Shown: positions 1-7,840 of the stretch, piece after piece
Layout: the number at the start of each line of letters is the position of its first letter
Numbering within the stretch: position 1 is the first letter of the stretch
Source of the DNA: Cellulomonas sp.
GTDB taxonomy: Bacteria; Actinomycetota; Actinomycetes; Actinomycetales; Cellulomonadaceae
Direction of reading: 5' to 3'
Assembly (NCBI RefSeq): GCF_015234515.1
Contig: NZ_JADGMY010000023.1
Coordinates: forward strand, 1-64,000
DNA: 64,000 nt
Translations under genes and position numbers: made by a program
Notes under the pieces: generated by a model
The model's input: only the letters and a program-made list of their open reading frames with translations
Database searches by the model: none
What the model was told of the DNA's origin: nothing

Positions 1-117
1 ACGCTGGTGCTCGTCGACCCGGATCATGGCGAAAGGCTAGCCGCCCACGGGCCGGGAGGGGAGGAACCGCCATACCACCTCACCCGGATCGCTAAGGCCA
101 CCAGCTGCAAACCCACC

Positions 118-468
118 ATGTTCAAGTTGAGGCGCGCCAGCGTCGATGGTCCACAGATGATCCCCGACGCGACGCGACCCGAACCTCTTGATCCGCGTGA
201 CCGCAGCGATGGTCCACCTGCAGACCCGGACGGCCCTGTGCTCTGGCTGGAACTGGGAGCTACGCGTGAACGGGTCGAGTGGCTCGTGGAGCAGTGCGAA
301 CGCCTTACCGATGACGCGAGTGGAGCCAACGCCCAAGCGGAGTACTTAGCACGCCACGTGAGGGAACTGGAGACCAAGATGATGGGGTGGCGCGTCACCG
401 CCATGAGCGCACTCGCGATGGCGGGCCTCCTTGGACTGTTGGCCTACGCAGGCGTCACAAACCCCTAG
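118..468 (+). CDS. Hypothetical tail-anchored membrane protein (start uncertain)
   Basis: No family recognised. The frame is open to the left edge of the window, so the true start could be a GTG at 7, the ATG at 118 used here, the ATG at 160, or outside the window; none has a clear ribosome binding site. The C-terminal half looks like real protein. An acidic helical stretch with heptad-like spacing (LVEQCERLTDD to RHVRELETK) suggests a short coiled coil, followed by one hydrophobic segment (about the last 25 residues, MSALAMAGLLGLLAYAG) and almost no tail. That layout fits a tail-anchored or single-pass protein. Base composition is less GC-rich than the rest of the window, in line with the accessory patch it sits in. 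Confidence 0.4.
   Translation: MFKLRRASVDGPQMIPDATRPEPLDPRDRSDGPPADPDGPVLWLELGATRERVEWLVEQCERLTDDASGANAQAEYLARHVRELETKMMGWRVTAMSALAMAGLLGLLAYAGVTNP
145..158 (+). repeat. Left copy of a 14-bp direct repeat (candidate attachment-site half)
   Basis: The sequence gatggtccacagat occurs here and again, in the same orientation, at 1871-1884. The two copies bracket the lower-GC patch holding two unfamiliar membrane proteins and a serine-recombinase stub. A 14-base exact match at the two ends of a 1.7-kb segment is unlikely by chance. The attachment-site reading is inference. Confidence 0.4.
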
Positions 469-659
469 CGAGGCAGCACACACTCGGCCGCGGCACCGTC
501 ATGGCCAAGGCGACAAGACGCCAAGGAACCCCCACCGGGTGTCGCCAGATGGAGGGCGGGCGAGCGTGCAGGTCCCACGGCGTACCAATCAGGAGCGACA
601 CGTTCGGCCTCGCGACGGACTACGAACGCACAGGCACCTTGGTCCGGTAGGTTGCGATC

Positions 660-1508
660 ATGACGGCGGCGCCCGCATTGCAGACTAAGGCAAGCACCAA
701 GTTCGCGTACTTTACCTGGGCGGGCGATACGGCGAAATTAGCGAAACTCCTAAAGGCCGTGAGGAGTCTCCAGGATCGCGCGCTTGACGACATCGAACGT
801 CGCCACGCCGAAACCAGAGATGAGCGTCGGAAGGAGTTCGCGAGCAAGCACAGCTATATTGCTGACGATAACCGGATGCGTGAAGCATTCGAATTGTCCG
901 ACGCCGAGTCCCTAGAGTTCTCACGTGAGAGCGTTCTGGTCAGTATGCAGGCAACTGAGAAGCAACTAGAACGAACGTTCTCCGGCGACCCAGACGAAGT
1001 CATGAAAGAGGTTGACGTTGCGGATGTCGTGGCGTTAACGATCTCGTTGGGCGGCACGTACGCAAGCAACTATTCACTCGAGGTTCGATTCAAGCGAAAC
1101 CTTGGCTGCTGGGTAGCGGCTTCTGCGCCTGATAGCTCGTGGGTGGTCCTCGTTGAAGCGGAGTTGCGTCCAATTCTCGCGAGCGGTCGCCCTTGGTACT
1201 GGCGGTTGCGCGAGGGGTGGGGAGCCGGCTTGTTAGCAGTCCCGGTGGCTGTTTCGATTAATTTCGCAGTGTTCAATATCGGAGATGCCGCTAGGTGGGC
1301 CGGCGACCAGCGCGTCGCTGCATTGGTCATGGTTATAGGCTTATCGGTGATAATCGGCTATGGCCTGACGTCCCTGATACGTAAGGCGCTTCCCGCGTTC
1401 GAACTGACCGAACCTGGGAATTCCGCTAGGGGCGCCCGCGTTATAGGCGTCATCATTGCCGTGCTCGCCTGGGTGGGCGGTGTCGTCATTCCGCTGCTCC
1501 TGGACTAG
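660..1508 (+). CDS. Hypothetical membrane protein of the accessory patch
   Basis: A 282-residue protein with no recognised family. The N-terminal 110 residues are charged and helical (many K, R, E and D with repeated small hydrophobics), probably a cytoplasmic coiled-coil region. A short beta-rich stretch follows (about 115-175, VVALTISLGG to WVVLVEAEL). Then come three hydrophobic segments: about 190-210 (GAGLLAVPVAVSINFAVF), 220-240 (ALVMVIGLSVIIGYGL) and 262-280 (VIGVIIAVLAWVGGVVIPLLL). The topology suggests a soluble N-terminal domain ahead of a membrane domain. Codon usage is visibly less GC-biased than neighbours (many A/T third positions), a sign of recent transfer. It could belong to a phage-defence or mobile-element cargo class, but nothing in the sequence proves this. 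Confidence 0.6.
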   Translation: MTAAPALQTKASTKFAYFTWAGDTAKLAKLLKAVRSLQDRALDDIERRHAETRDERRKEFASKHSYIADDNRMREAFELSDAESLEFSRESVLVSMQATEKQLERTFSGDPDEVMKEVDVADVVALTISLGGTYASNYSLEVRFKRNLGCWVAASAPDSSWVVLVEAELRPILASGRPWYWRLREGWGAGLLAVPVAVSINFAVFNIGDAARWAGDQRVAALVMVIGLSVIIGYGLTSLIRKALPAFELTEPGNSARGARVIGVIIAVLAWVGGVVIPLLLD

Positions 1509-1672
1509 GACCTCCGCAGCGCACTCGGCGCCGCAGGCGCCTCCTTCACTTGAAGTAGCAACGTAACTCGGGAGGCGACCAAAAGGGTTCGAGGGCAAGG
1601 GACGCAGCGCCCGCAGCCCGCTCTGCGGGCGAGGACGAACGGTCCCGCGGCAGCCGCTGAACGGGTGAACCC

Positions 1673-1816
1673 GTCCACGTACTCCTCGGCCACCACCCAC
1701 CCCCGCCGCTCAGCCTCCGCGCGACAGTCGCGCAGCTGCCGCGTCACCCCAGCCTCGTCGCCGCTACGGTCCTGAGAGATCCGGGCGTACAGCGCCACCG
1801 CGCGCCTCGTCGTCAT
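1673..1816 (-). pseudogene. Truncated large serine recombinase (N-terminal stub)
   Basis: Reading from ATG 1816, the first about 48 residues match the start of the resolvase/integrase catalytic domain. RAVALYARISQDRSGDEAG carries the YARxS motif with the catalytic serine, followed by TRQLRDCRAEAERRGWVV and EEYVD. The homology stops abruptly at about 1673. Beyond it the frame runs through unrelated sequence to a stop near 1505, with no DNA-binding or zinc-ribbon region. Full-length enzymes of this class exceed 450 residues, so this is a relic. A 6-bp inverted repeat (acgggt/acccgt, 1661-1674) lies at the break. The relic probably marks the integrase end of a decayed mobile element. Confidence 0.75.
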
Positions 1817-1870
1817 GGGGGCACACTAGCGACTAGTGGCCAAGGCCACGAAGGTTGTGCCTCTCGCGGT

Positions 1871-1884
1871 GATGGTCCACAGAT
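1871..1884 (+). repeat. Right copy of the 14-bp direct repeat (candidate attachment-site half)
   Basis: Exact direct copy of gatggtccacagat at 145-158. It lies only 55 bp upstream of the start codon of the serine-recombinase relic, which is where an att site normally lies relative to its integrase gene. Confidence 0.4.
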
Positions 1885-1979
1885 CTGTCCGCGCGGAGGT
1901 GCTGGACCCCCGCCTGATGCGCCGGAGAGTCGGGACGTCGAGATGGCCGACCATCCCCGGAGCGCGCGGCGCGACCAGC

Positions 1980-2747
1980 TCAGCCGCGCATCGGTAGCCA
2001 GTCGAGGACGCGCTGGACGTGCTCGTCCCAGTACGCCCAGTCGTGCCCGCCCGGGTGCACGTGCGCGTCGACCGCGACACCGCGCGACGCCGCCCGCTCG
2101 ACGAACGCGTGCTGCGTGTCGACGAGGTCGTCCTGCGCGCCGCACGTCGCGTACAGCGCGGGCACCGCCGCCGGGTCCGCCCGGTCCAGCAGCGCCAGCA
2201 GGTCGTCGTCCGTGCCGGCCGGGTCCGCGCCACCCCACACGTGGGGCATCAGCTCGTCCCGCAGGTACCGAGCACGGTCCCCGCCGACGACCAGCGCCCC
2301 GGACAGGCTGGCAGCCGCCGCGAACCGCCAGGGCTGGCGCAGCGCCCACTTGAACGCCCCGTACCCACCCATCGACAGGCCCGCGACGAACGTGTCCTCC
2401 CGCCGGTCGGACACGCGGAAGAAGTGCTGGACGGCCCGCGGGAGCTCCTCGGAGAGGAACGTCCAGTAGGCGCTGCCGTGGGCCTCGTCCGCATAGAACG
2501 ACCGGCCCACGCGCGGCATCACCACCGCGATGCCCCGCTCGGCGACGTAGCGCTCGATCGACGTGCGCCGCAGCCAGATCGTCTCGTCGTCGCTCAGCCC
2601 GTGCAGCAGGTAGAGCACGGGCGGCGGCCCGGCCGTCTCCACCCCGCCCATGCCGATCTGGCCCCGGGCCGACTCGGGCAGCAGCACGGTCACGGCCGTG
2701 CTCACGCCGAGCGCCTCGGAGAAGAAGTGACAGGTCAACAGCGCCAT
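1980..2747 (-). CDS. Alpha/beta-hydrolase esterase (tributyrin / acetyl-xylan esterase-like)
   Basis: A 255-residue serine esterase of the esterase-D/CE1-like group, acting on short acyl esters; no signal peptide, so cytoplasmic. The nucleophile elbow is GLSMGG with Ser at about residue 125. The oxyanion region is LYLLHGLSDD near 45-54. The likely acid is in CGAQDDLVD near 200, and the catalytic His is in GGHDWAYW near 238. The C-terminal pattern (HDWAYWDEHVQRVLDWLP) is typical of family members that deacetylate sugars or cleave S-formylglutathione. In a plant-wall degrader, de-acetylation of imported oligosaccharides is plausible but unproven. It is monocistronic, followed directly by the recombinase relic. 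Confidence 0.85.
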   Translation of the reverse strand: MALLTCHFFSEALGVSTAVTVLLPESARGQIGMGGVETAGPPPVLYLLHGLSDDETIWLRRTSIERYVAERGIAVVMPRVGRSFYADEAHGSAYWTFLSEELPRAVQHFFRVSDRREDTFVAGLSMGGYGAFKWALRQPWRFAAAASLSGALVVGGDRARYLRDELMPHVWGGADPAGTDDDLLALLDRADPAAVPALYATCGAQDDLVDTQHAFVERAASRGVAVDAHVHPGGHDWAYWDEHVQRVLDWLPMRG

Positions 2748-2840
2748 CGCCGGTGGTCCTTCCGTGGGGGTCCCACTCGACGGTAGCCCGGCCGGCTCAC
2801 CCGGGCCCCCCGCTCGCCCCCACCCCGCGAGCGCGGCAGT

Positions 2841-2904
2841 CCACCGCCGAGCGCGGTACTCGTTTCCCCCGCGCTCGGCGGGCGAGTACCGCGCTCGGTG
2901 GTGG
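2841..2904. repeat. Intergenic palindrome of a dispersed repeat family
   Basis: Arms 2841-2862 and 2883-2904 (22 bp each) are inverted copies with one mismatch, allowed as a G-U pair in RNA. The 20-bp loop itself contains gcgctcggcg. The inner part, ccgagcgcgg..tcgtttc.cccgcgctcgg, recurs at about 40957-40990, and one arm recurs at 4661-4674. It lies between the start of the esterase gene and the stop of the next gene, so it could also terminate the latter. Confidence 0.7.
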
Positions 2905-2906
2905 GA

Positions 2907-3953
2907 TCAGGCGCGGGGACCGCGCAGGGAGATCTGGATCGAGCCGCCGCCGGTCAGGTCGACGCGTGTGCAGTCGGCCATCGGGTCCTCGATGACGACG
3001 ACGGGCCACTGGTGCTGCTCCCCGACGGCCTCGGCGGCGATGCGCTCCGCCGTGCCCAGGTCGACGCAGGCGTCCGCGATCTGCGAGCGCAGCGTGTCGC
3101 GGAGCTCGAACACCCACGGGTCCATGTCCTGGCTGTCGATGTCCACGGCCGAGTACGGCGTGACGGCGAGGGTCCGGGGCACCACGACGTACGGCGTGGC
3201 CGTCGACTCCGGGGTCGGCTCGACGGTCGCCGGGTCGCCGGTGCCCGGCTCGGGTGCGGCGGCCTCGTCGTAGGCCAGGGCGACGCTCGCGCAGGCCTCC
3301 TGCTGCTGGCCCTCCAGACGCTCGTCGGTCCGCACCGTCCAGTCGTCGAGACCCAGCCGGTCCAGCTCCGCCGACGCCCAGGCGAGCGCGCCCGCCTCGT
3401 CGAGGCACGTCGCGCGGGCTCCGTCGACCCAGTCCGCCATGCTCGAGTCGAGCTCGCGCAGCGCGAGCGCCCGGGGGTCCGTGTCGACGACCGTCGCGTC
3501 CTGCGGCATCTCGGCACGGGGTGCGACGTACAGCAGAGTCGGGTCGCCCTCGATGCGGAACGCCACCGGGTCGTCGATGGCGGGCAGCCCGCTGAGCTCC
3601 TGGTAGCGGTCGCAGTCCGCGAGCGCGTCGCCGGTGATCCACGGCCCGCCCGAGGTCTCCGCCTCCGGCGCACCCCACCGCGCCATGCAGGTCACGCCCT
3701 CGTGCCCACCACCGCCGACGTACCAGAGCTCACGGAACCCGGCGTAGGCCGCGCCGCCGCCGACCAGCACCGTCGCCAGCACGCCGGCCAGGACCCCACG
3801 CCGCACCGTCCTGCGTCGCACGGCCGTGGGTCGCTCCTCCGTCGTGACGTCCGTCATGATCGCCTCCCGCATCGCGTCGTCGGACGCCGGGAGCGCCGAG
3901 ACGCCCCGAGCCGGGTCCGCCGCCCGCAGACGTCGCATCAGGTCCTCGTTCAT
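2907..3953 (-). CDS. Membrane-anchored protein partnered with the ECF sigma factor (putative anti-sigma role)
   Basis: 348 residues. The start is ATG 3953, preceded by gaggaggcg; its ATGA overlaps the sigma-factor stop, so the two are translationally coupled. The N-terminal about 50 residues are cytoplasmic, followed by one membrane segment (VLAGVLATVLVGGGAAYAG). A long extracytoplasmic region has regularly spaced cysteines (VTCMARW, LADCDRY, ATCLDEA, QEACASV, IADACVD, MADCTRV). There is also a Pro/Thr-rich spacer (PGTGDPATVEPTPESTATP). No zinc anti-sigma HxxxCxxC motif is visible. Gene order and topology suggest it regulates or senses for the sigma factor; this is inference from context. Confidence 0.75.
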   Translation of the reverse strand: MNEDLMRRLRAADPARGVSALPASDDAMREAIMTDVTTEERPTAVRRRTVRRGVLAGVLATVLVGGGAAYAGFRELWYVGGGGHEGVTCMARWGAPEAETSGGPWITGDALADCDRYQELSGLPAIDDPVAFRIEGDPTLLYVAPRAEMPQDATVVDTDPRALALRELDSSMADWVDGARATCLDEAGALAWASAELDRLGLDDWTVRTDERLEGQQQEACASVALAYDEAAAPEPGTGDPATVEPTPESTATPYVVVPRTLAVTPYSAVDIDSQDMDPWVFELRDTLRSQIADACVDLGTAERIAAEAVGEQHQWPVVVIEDPMADCTRVDLTGGGSIQISLRGPRA

Positions 3954-4558
3954 CTCGCCTCCTCGGTTCCGGGACGGGCGTTCGCCCATCCACTCCTGAC
4001 GTGTCCGGGGTGGACGTCGCGTTGCAGGACGATGCGCTGACCGGGTTCCTCCTGAGCCGCGAGGAGCGCCAGCAGGCGACGGCGGGCCCGGTGCAGCCGC
4101 ACGCGGACGGTGGCACGCGGGACGCCCAGCACGAGCGCGATCTCGTCGCGCGCGAGCTCCTCCCAGGCGACCAGGCGCAGCAGCTCGCGGTCGTCGGGCG
4201 GCAGGGCGTCCATCGCGCGCAGCAGCGTCGGGTCGGCGGGCTCGTGCGGCGGGACGACCTCGACCACCTGCTCACGCAACCGGTCCGCGAGCGCGAGCCG
4301 TCGACGCTCGCCGCGGTAGTGGTTCGCCAGCACGCGACGCGCGACACCGAACAGCCACGGACGTGCGGCGTCGTCGTGCGGCACGTCGTCGAGCCGGCGC
4401 CACGCGACGACGAACGTCTCCGCGACGACGTCAGCGGCGTCCGACGGGTCGGCGACGCGGCGCACCGCGTACGCGAGCAGCGCGCCGTGCGTGCGGTCGA
4501 ACAGGTCGGTGAACCGGGCGCGACGTGCGGCGTCGTCCGTCGGGGGTGACGGGCTCAC
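3950..4558 (-). CDS. ECF-type RNA polymerase sigma factor (SigE-like)
   Basis: 202 residues from GTG 4558, which has a ggagg box just upstream; a longer in-frame extension upstream lacks a ribosome binding site and reads as low-complexity shadow. Region 2 is clear (FDRTHGALLAYAVRRVADPS, then AADVVAETFVVAWRR). Region 4 follows after a short linker (LPPDDRELLRLVAWEEL, then LVLGVPRATVRVRLHRARRR, a helix-turn-helix). It directs core polymerase to a small regulon, often a surface-stress response. It overlaps the downstream membrane protein by ATGA, the usual arrangement for a sigma/anti-sigma pair. No region 3 or 1.1 is present, as expected for this group. Confidence 0.9.
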   Translation of the reverse strand: MSPSPPTDDAARRARFTDLFDRTHGALLAYAVRRVADPSDAADVVAETFVVAWRRLDDVPHDDAARPWLFGVARRVLANHYRGERRRLALADRLREQVVEVVPPHEPADPTLLRAMDALPPDDRELLRLVAWEELARDEIALVLGVPRATVRVRLHRARRRLLALLAAQEEPGQRIVLQRDVHPGHVRSGWANARPGTEEAR

Positions 4559-4878
4559 GGGCCTCCCTCCGTGGGCAGGGATTGTGTCACCACCCACGTG
4601 TCCGGCAGGGACGCGTGCGTTACCGCCGACCGAGCAGGGTCCGTGCCGCCCCACCCCGCCCAGCGCGGTACTCGACCGCCGAAGGCGCGGACGCCCGGCG
4701 AGGCGTCGGTGGCCGGGGCACGGGTTGCTCCGCCGGTCGCGAGGCCGGTGGAAGAGATGGCGACCCTTCGGAGTTGAGCCGTCAACAGTTGCCGCGGAAA
4801 CCACCGGGCGGGGGCAGGTCCCCCGCCCGGCTCACGGTGGCCACGGCAGGACGAGGACTCTCGAAGGAGCCGAGCACC
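4559..4878. other. Intergenic region with repeat arm and structured leader
   Basis: A 320-bp gap between divergent genes. It holds one arm of the dispersed palindrome family (agcgcggtactcg at 4662-4674). Close to the downstream gene it has a strong hairpin, ccgggcggggg (4804-4814) with cccccgcccgg (4820-4830), nested in weaker outer pairings (ccacc 4801-4805 with ggtgg 4836-4840; tgccgcgg with ccacggca). This could form an RNA leader ending about 30 nt before the ATG at 4879. No known riboswitch class was recognised. Confidence 0.5.
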
Positions 4879-5946
4879 ATGGACGCAGACCGGATCGAGT
4901 TCGGCATCGACAGCTTCGGCGACCGTCCCCGCGACGACCGCGGGGAGGTCGTCTCGCACGCGCAGGCGATCCGCGCGACCGTGGCGGAGGCGGTCCTCGC
5001 CGACCAGGTCGGCATCGACGTGGTCGCCCTGGGCGAGCACCACCGCCCGGAGTACGCGATCTCCAGCCCCGAGACCGTGCTCGCGGGCATCGCGACCGCG
5101 ACCGAGCGCATCCGGCTCGCGTCCGGCGTCACGGTGCTGTCCTCGGACGACCCCGTGCGGGTGTTCCAGCGCTTCGCCACCGTCGACGCGCTGTCGGACG
5201 GCCGGGCCGAGGTGATCCTCGGCCGGGGCTCGTTCACCGAGTCGTTCCCGCTGTTCGGGTACGACCTGAAGGACTACGAGGTCCTCTTCGAGGAGAAGAT
5301 CCACCTGTTCCACCGGCTCCTCGACGAGACCCCGGTGACGTGGCAGGGCACCACGCGCGCCGCGCTGCACGACGCCGACGTCTACCCCAAGACCGAGTCC
5401 GGGCGCCTGAGCACGTGGGTGGGCGTCGGCGGGACGCCGCAGTCCGTGCTCCGGACCGCCCAGTACGGGTTCCGGCTCATGCTGGCCGTCATCGGCGGCG
5501 CACCCGACCGGTTCGCCCCGTACGTGGACCTGTACCGGCGCGCTCACCAGCAGCTCGGCACGACGCCCGAGCCGGTCGGCGTGCACTCCCCCGGCTTCGT
5601 CGCCGCCACCGACGAGGAGGCGCGCGAGCTGTTCTACCCGGGGTACCGGGAGACGCGCGACCGGATCGGCGCGCTGCGCGGCTGGCCGCCGCTGCAGCAG
5701 CGCGAGTTCGACGCCGAGGTGGCGCACGGCTCGCTGTACGTCGGCTCGGTCGAGACGGTCGCGGCGAAGATCGCGCACGCGATCCGGGTCCTCGACGTCG
5801 GCCGGTTCGACATGATCTACTCCGCCGCCGGCACGGTCTCGGCGTCCGCGCGGCTGCGGTCGGTCGAGCTGTACGGCACGCAGGTGATCCCACGCGTCCG
5901 TGAGCTGCTCGCCGAGCAGCCCGTCGCCGTGGGCGCGGCCCGGTGA
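4879..5946 (+). CDS. LLM-class flavin-dependent oxidoreductase (luciferase-like monooxygenase)
   Basis: 355 residues with the bacterial-luciferase TIM-barrel fold; uses FMNH2 or F420H2. The start ATG 4879 follows tcgaaggagccgagcacc, a good ribosome site. Family signatures: GEEHH-like core [12 protein letters not shown] near residue 55, [20 protein letters not shown], then [20 protein letters not shown]. The C-terminal half carries [18 protein letters not shown]. This resembles the actinobacterial subgroup annotated as putative FMN-dependent luciferase-like monooxygenases; the substrate is unknown. The next gene, an NADP/F420-type reductase, begins in the GTGA overlap, so it may supply reduced cofactor. 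Confidence 0.88.
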   Translation: MDADRIEFGIDSFGDRPRDDRGEVVSHAQAIRATVAEAVLADQVGIDVVALGEHHRPEYAISSPETVLAGIATATERIRLASGVTVLSSDDPVRVFQRFATVDALSDGRAEVILGRGSFTESFPLFGYDLKDYEVLFEEKIHLFHRLLDETPVTWQGTTRAALHDADVYPKTESGRLSTWVGVGGTPQSVLRTAQYGFRLMLAVIGGAPDRFAPYVDLYRRAHQQLGTTPEPVGVHSPGFVAATDEEARELFYPGYRETRDRIGALRGWPPLQQREFDAEVAHGSLYVGSVETVAAKIAHAIRVLDVGRFDMIYSAAGTVSASARLRSVELYGTQVIPRVRELLAEQPVAVGAAR

Positions 5947-6608
5947 CCGCGGCGACCACGGTCGGGATCCTCGGTGCGGGCAAGCTCGGGACGGTCGTGG
6001 CGCGCCTGGCCGTCGCCGCCGGTTACCGCGTGCTCGTCGCCGGCTCGGGCGATCCCGCGCGGATCGCGCTGACCACCGAGGTGCTCACCCCGGGCGCGAC
6101 CGCCGCCTGGCCGACCGAGGTCGCGCAGGCAGCGGACCTCGTGGTCCTGGCCCTGCCTCTCGGCAGGCTGCGCGAGCTCCCGGTGGACGCGCTGCGCGGC
6201 AGGCTCGTCGTGGACGCGATGAACCACTGGTGGGAGGTCGACGGACCGCGCGACACGGTCGTGCCGGCCGGTCTCTCGTCGAGCAAGCTGGTGCAGCGGT
6301 CCCTGCCCGGAGCGCGCGTCGTCAAGGCACTGAACCACATGGGCTACCACGACCTCGAGGACGAGGCGCGGCCCGCAGGTCGTCCCGGCCGCAAGGCGAT
6401 CGCGATCGCGGGTGACGTGCCGCAGGACGTCGCGGCGGTGGCGGAGCTGGTCGACGCCCTCGGGTTCGACCCGGTGGTGATCGGCGACCTCGCGACGGGC
6501 GCGCGGCTCGAGCCCGGGACCCCCGCGTTCGGCTCCGACGTCGAGGCGGCCGAGCTCCGTAGGCTGACCGCCGGTGCCGCCGCGGTCCCGCTCACCGACC
6601 GACCCTGA
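5943..6608 (+). CDS. NADPH-dependent F420 reductase-family protein (NAD(P)-binding)
   Basis: 221 residues starting at GTG 5943, overlapping the upstream stop by GTGA. The Rossmann dinucleotide motif is at the N-terminus ([21 protein letters not shown]). It is followed by the family pattern [28 protein letters not shown] and [16 protein letters not shown]. Family members (FNO/NpdG) exchange hydride between NADPH and F420, and some act on other substrates. Pairing with an LLM oxidoreductase supports a reductant-supply role, which is inference. The length of about 220 residues is typical. Confidence 0.83.
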   Translation: MTAATTVGILGAGKLGTVVARLAVAAGYRVLVAGSGDPARIALTTEVLTPGATAAWPTEVAQAADLVVLALPLGRLRELPVDALRGRLVVDAMNHWWEVDGPRDTVVPAGLSSSKLVQRSLPGARVVKALNHMGYHDLEDEARPAGRPGRKAIAIAGDVPQDVAAVAELVDALGFDPVVIGDLATGARLEPGTPAFGSDVEAAELRRLTAGAAAVPLTDRP

Positions 6609-6651
6609 TCCTGGACCGACCCCAGGACCGCCCCCTCGAAGGGACAGACAG

Positions 6652-7035
6652 ATGACGCGAGAGCTCGTGGACCGCACCGGCGCCCCTGTGACGGTCGCGC
6701 TCGAGCGCGCGGAACCGGTCAGCGCCTACACCGTGAGCGTGGCCGGCGAACGCGTCGGCAGAGCCGACTTCCTCGACGTCCCCGACGCCCACGAGCGCGT
6801 CTTCTTCCACACCGAGGTCGACGCCCGGTTCGAGGGACGTGGCCTGGCCGGTCTGCTGCTGCGCGAGGCGCTGGCGGACAGCGTGCGGGAGCACCTGACC
6901 GTCGTGCCCGTGTGCCCGCTCTTCGCGCGCCACCTGGAGAAGCACGGCGACGAGCACGTCGCCGAGGGCGGGGCGTTCCGCCGGCCGTCGCGTGCCGATC
7001 TCGCCCTCGTCAGGCGGGCCGCGCAGGGCGCGTGA
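6652..7035 (+). CDS. GNAT-family N-acetyltransferase (YidJ/Gcn5-related small type)
   Basis: 127 residues from ATG 6652 with gaaggga upstream. This is the short GNAT form: beta strands AYTVSVAGERVGRADF and ERVFFHTEVDARFEGRGLAG, the latter including the acetyl-CoA pyrophosphate loop (RFEGRGLAG), then LLREALADSVREHLTVVPVCPLFARHLEKH. The final CPxFxxHLxKH pattern is typical of the YjdJ-like family. The substrate is unknown. It lies 43 bp after the reductase gene and could be co-transcribed. Confidence 0.85.
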   Translation: MTRELVDRTGAPVTVALERAEPVSAYTVSVAGERVGRADFLDVPDAHERVFFHTEVDARFEGRGLAGLLLREALADSVREHLTVVPVCPLFARHLEKHGDEHVAEGGAFRRPSRADLALVRRAAQGA

Positions 7036-7093
7036 GTGCGGCGGGCTGCCTCGGGGCCCCGGACGGGGCCCGGGCGCCGACGTTGCCGGGTCG

Positions 7094-7738
7094 CTACTCG
7101 CCGCCGCCGAAGAAGCCGCCGTCGAGGACCCGGCTGTAGCGCAGCCGCAGCGCGCGCTCGGTGCTCGCGGCGATCGTGGCGGCCACGAGCGCGATGTTCA
7201 CCGCATCCGGCAGCCGGACGGGGCTGACCCACGCGCCGACGGTCTGCGCCACCGGCGGGATCTGGGTGAGCTGCTCGACGACCTGCGGGGCGCCCAGCAG
7301 GAGCGCGACGAGCAGCACCGCCGCCGACGCGAGCGCCAGCGAGCGGCTCAGCGCCGGGTGGGTGCGGTCGAGGCGGGCACGCCGCCCCTCGCCCGAGGCG
7401 GGGTCCGGCACGAGCTGCCGGGCCGACCCGTCGGGGCCGACGTGGTGGATGCGCCGCAGCCCGTACCCGCTGGCCGCTACCTCGATCGTGCCTCCCGGCA
7501 CGGGGAACGACGCCGGGAGCGTCGCCGCGGCGTGGTGCAGACCGTCGAGGTAGAGGGCTGCCCGCACCTCGCCGTCCTCGTCACCGCCGTGGCGGACGTC
7601 GACGGACCAGGTGCGCGGTGCGCCGCCCACGTCCGTCAGGTGCAGGTGGAACAGGGAGCGGGTGAGCAGCTGCCAGGTGCGGTAGGGCGTCAGCGCGCGC
7701 CCGTCGCCGGGCTGCACCGTCGCGGTCTTGTGTGCCAT
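7094..7738 (-). CDS. Hypothetical membrane protein of the MerR-led group
   Basis: 214 residues from ATG 7738, preceded by gaggaggagac. The first about 130 residues are soluble and beta-rich (WSVDVRHGGDEDGEVRAALYLDG, with LPASFPVPGGTIEVAASGYGL). Two hydrophobic stretches follow (SLALASAAVLLVALLLG and DAVNIALVAATIAA) and a Gly-rich tail. The layout resembles proteins with an N-terminal cytoplasmic sensor-like domain and a C-terminal hairpin in the membrane. No function can be assigned. It is the last gene of a three-gene minus-strand group after the small exporter-like protein and MerR. Confidence 0.65.
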   Translation of the reverse strand: MAHKTATVQPGDGRALTPYRTWQLLTRSLFHLHLTDVGGAPRTWSVDVRHGGDEDGEVRAALYLDGLHHAAATLPASFPVPGGTIEVAASGYGLRRIHHVGPDGSARQLVPDPASGEGRRARLDRTHPALSRSLALASAAVLLVALLLGAPQVVEQLTQIPPVAQTVGAWVSPVRLPDAVNIALVAATIAASTERALRLRYSRVLDGGFFGGGE

Positions 7739-7840
7739 GTCTCCTCCTCGATGCCGGTGTCGGGTGTGCGGGTGCCGCCGCGGCCACGAGGGCCGCGACG
7801 GCGACATCGCTGCGAGGTGTCGATCCGGGGTCTCATGTCG

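Noticed and set aside
1570..1620. tRNA or tmRNA 3' end as the integration target
   Set aside because: A gggttcgaggg stretch recalls a T-loop, but no matching acceptor, anticodon or D-arm sequence could be folded around it.
1505..1816. Functional serine recombinase
   Set aside because: Only about 48 residues of the catalytic domain are present before homology ends; the rest of the frame is unrelated.
4555..5778. 407-residue minus-strand frame as a gene
   Set aside because: It is the antisense shadow of the LLM monooxygenase, lacks any recognisable domain, and has no ribosome site.
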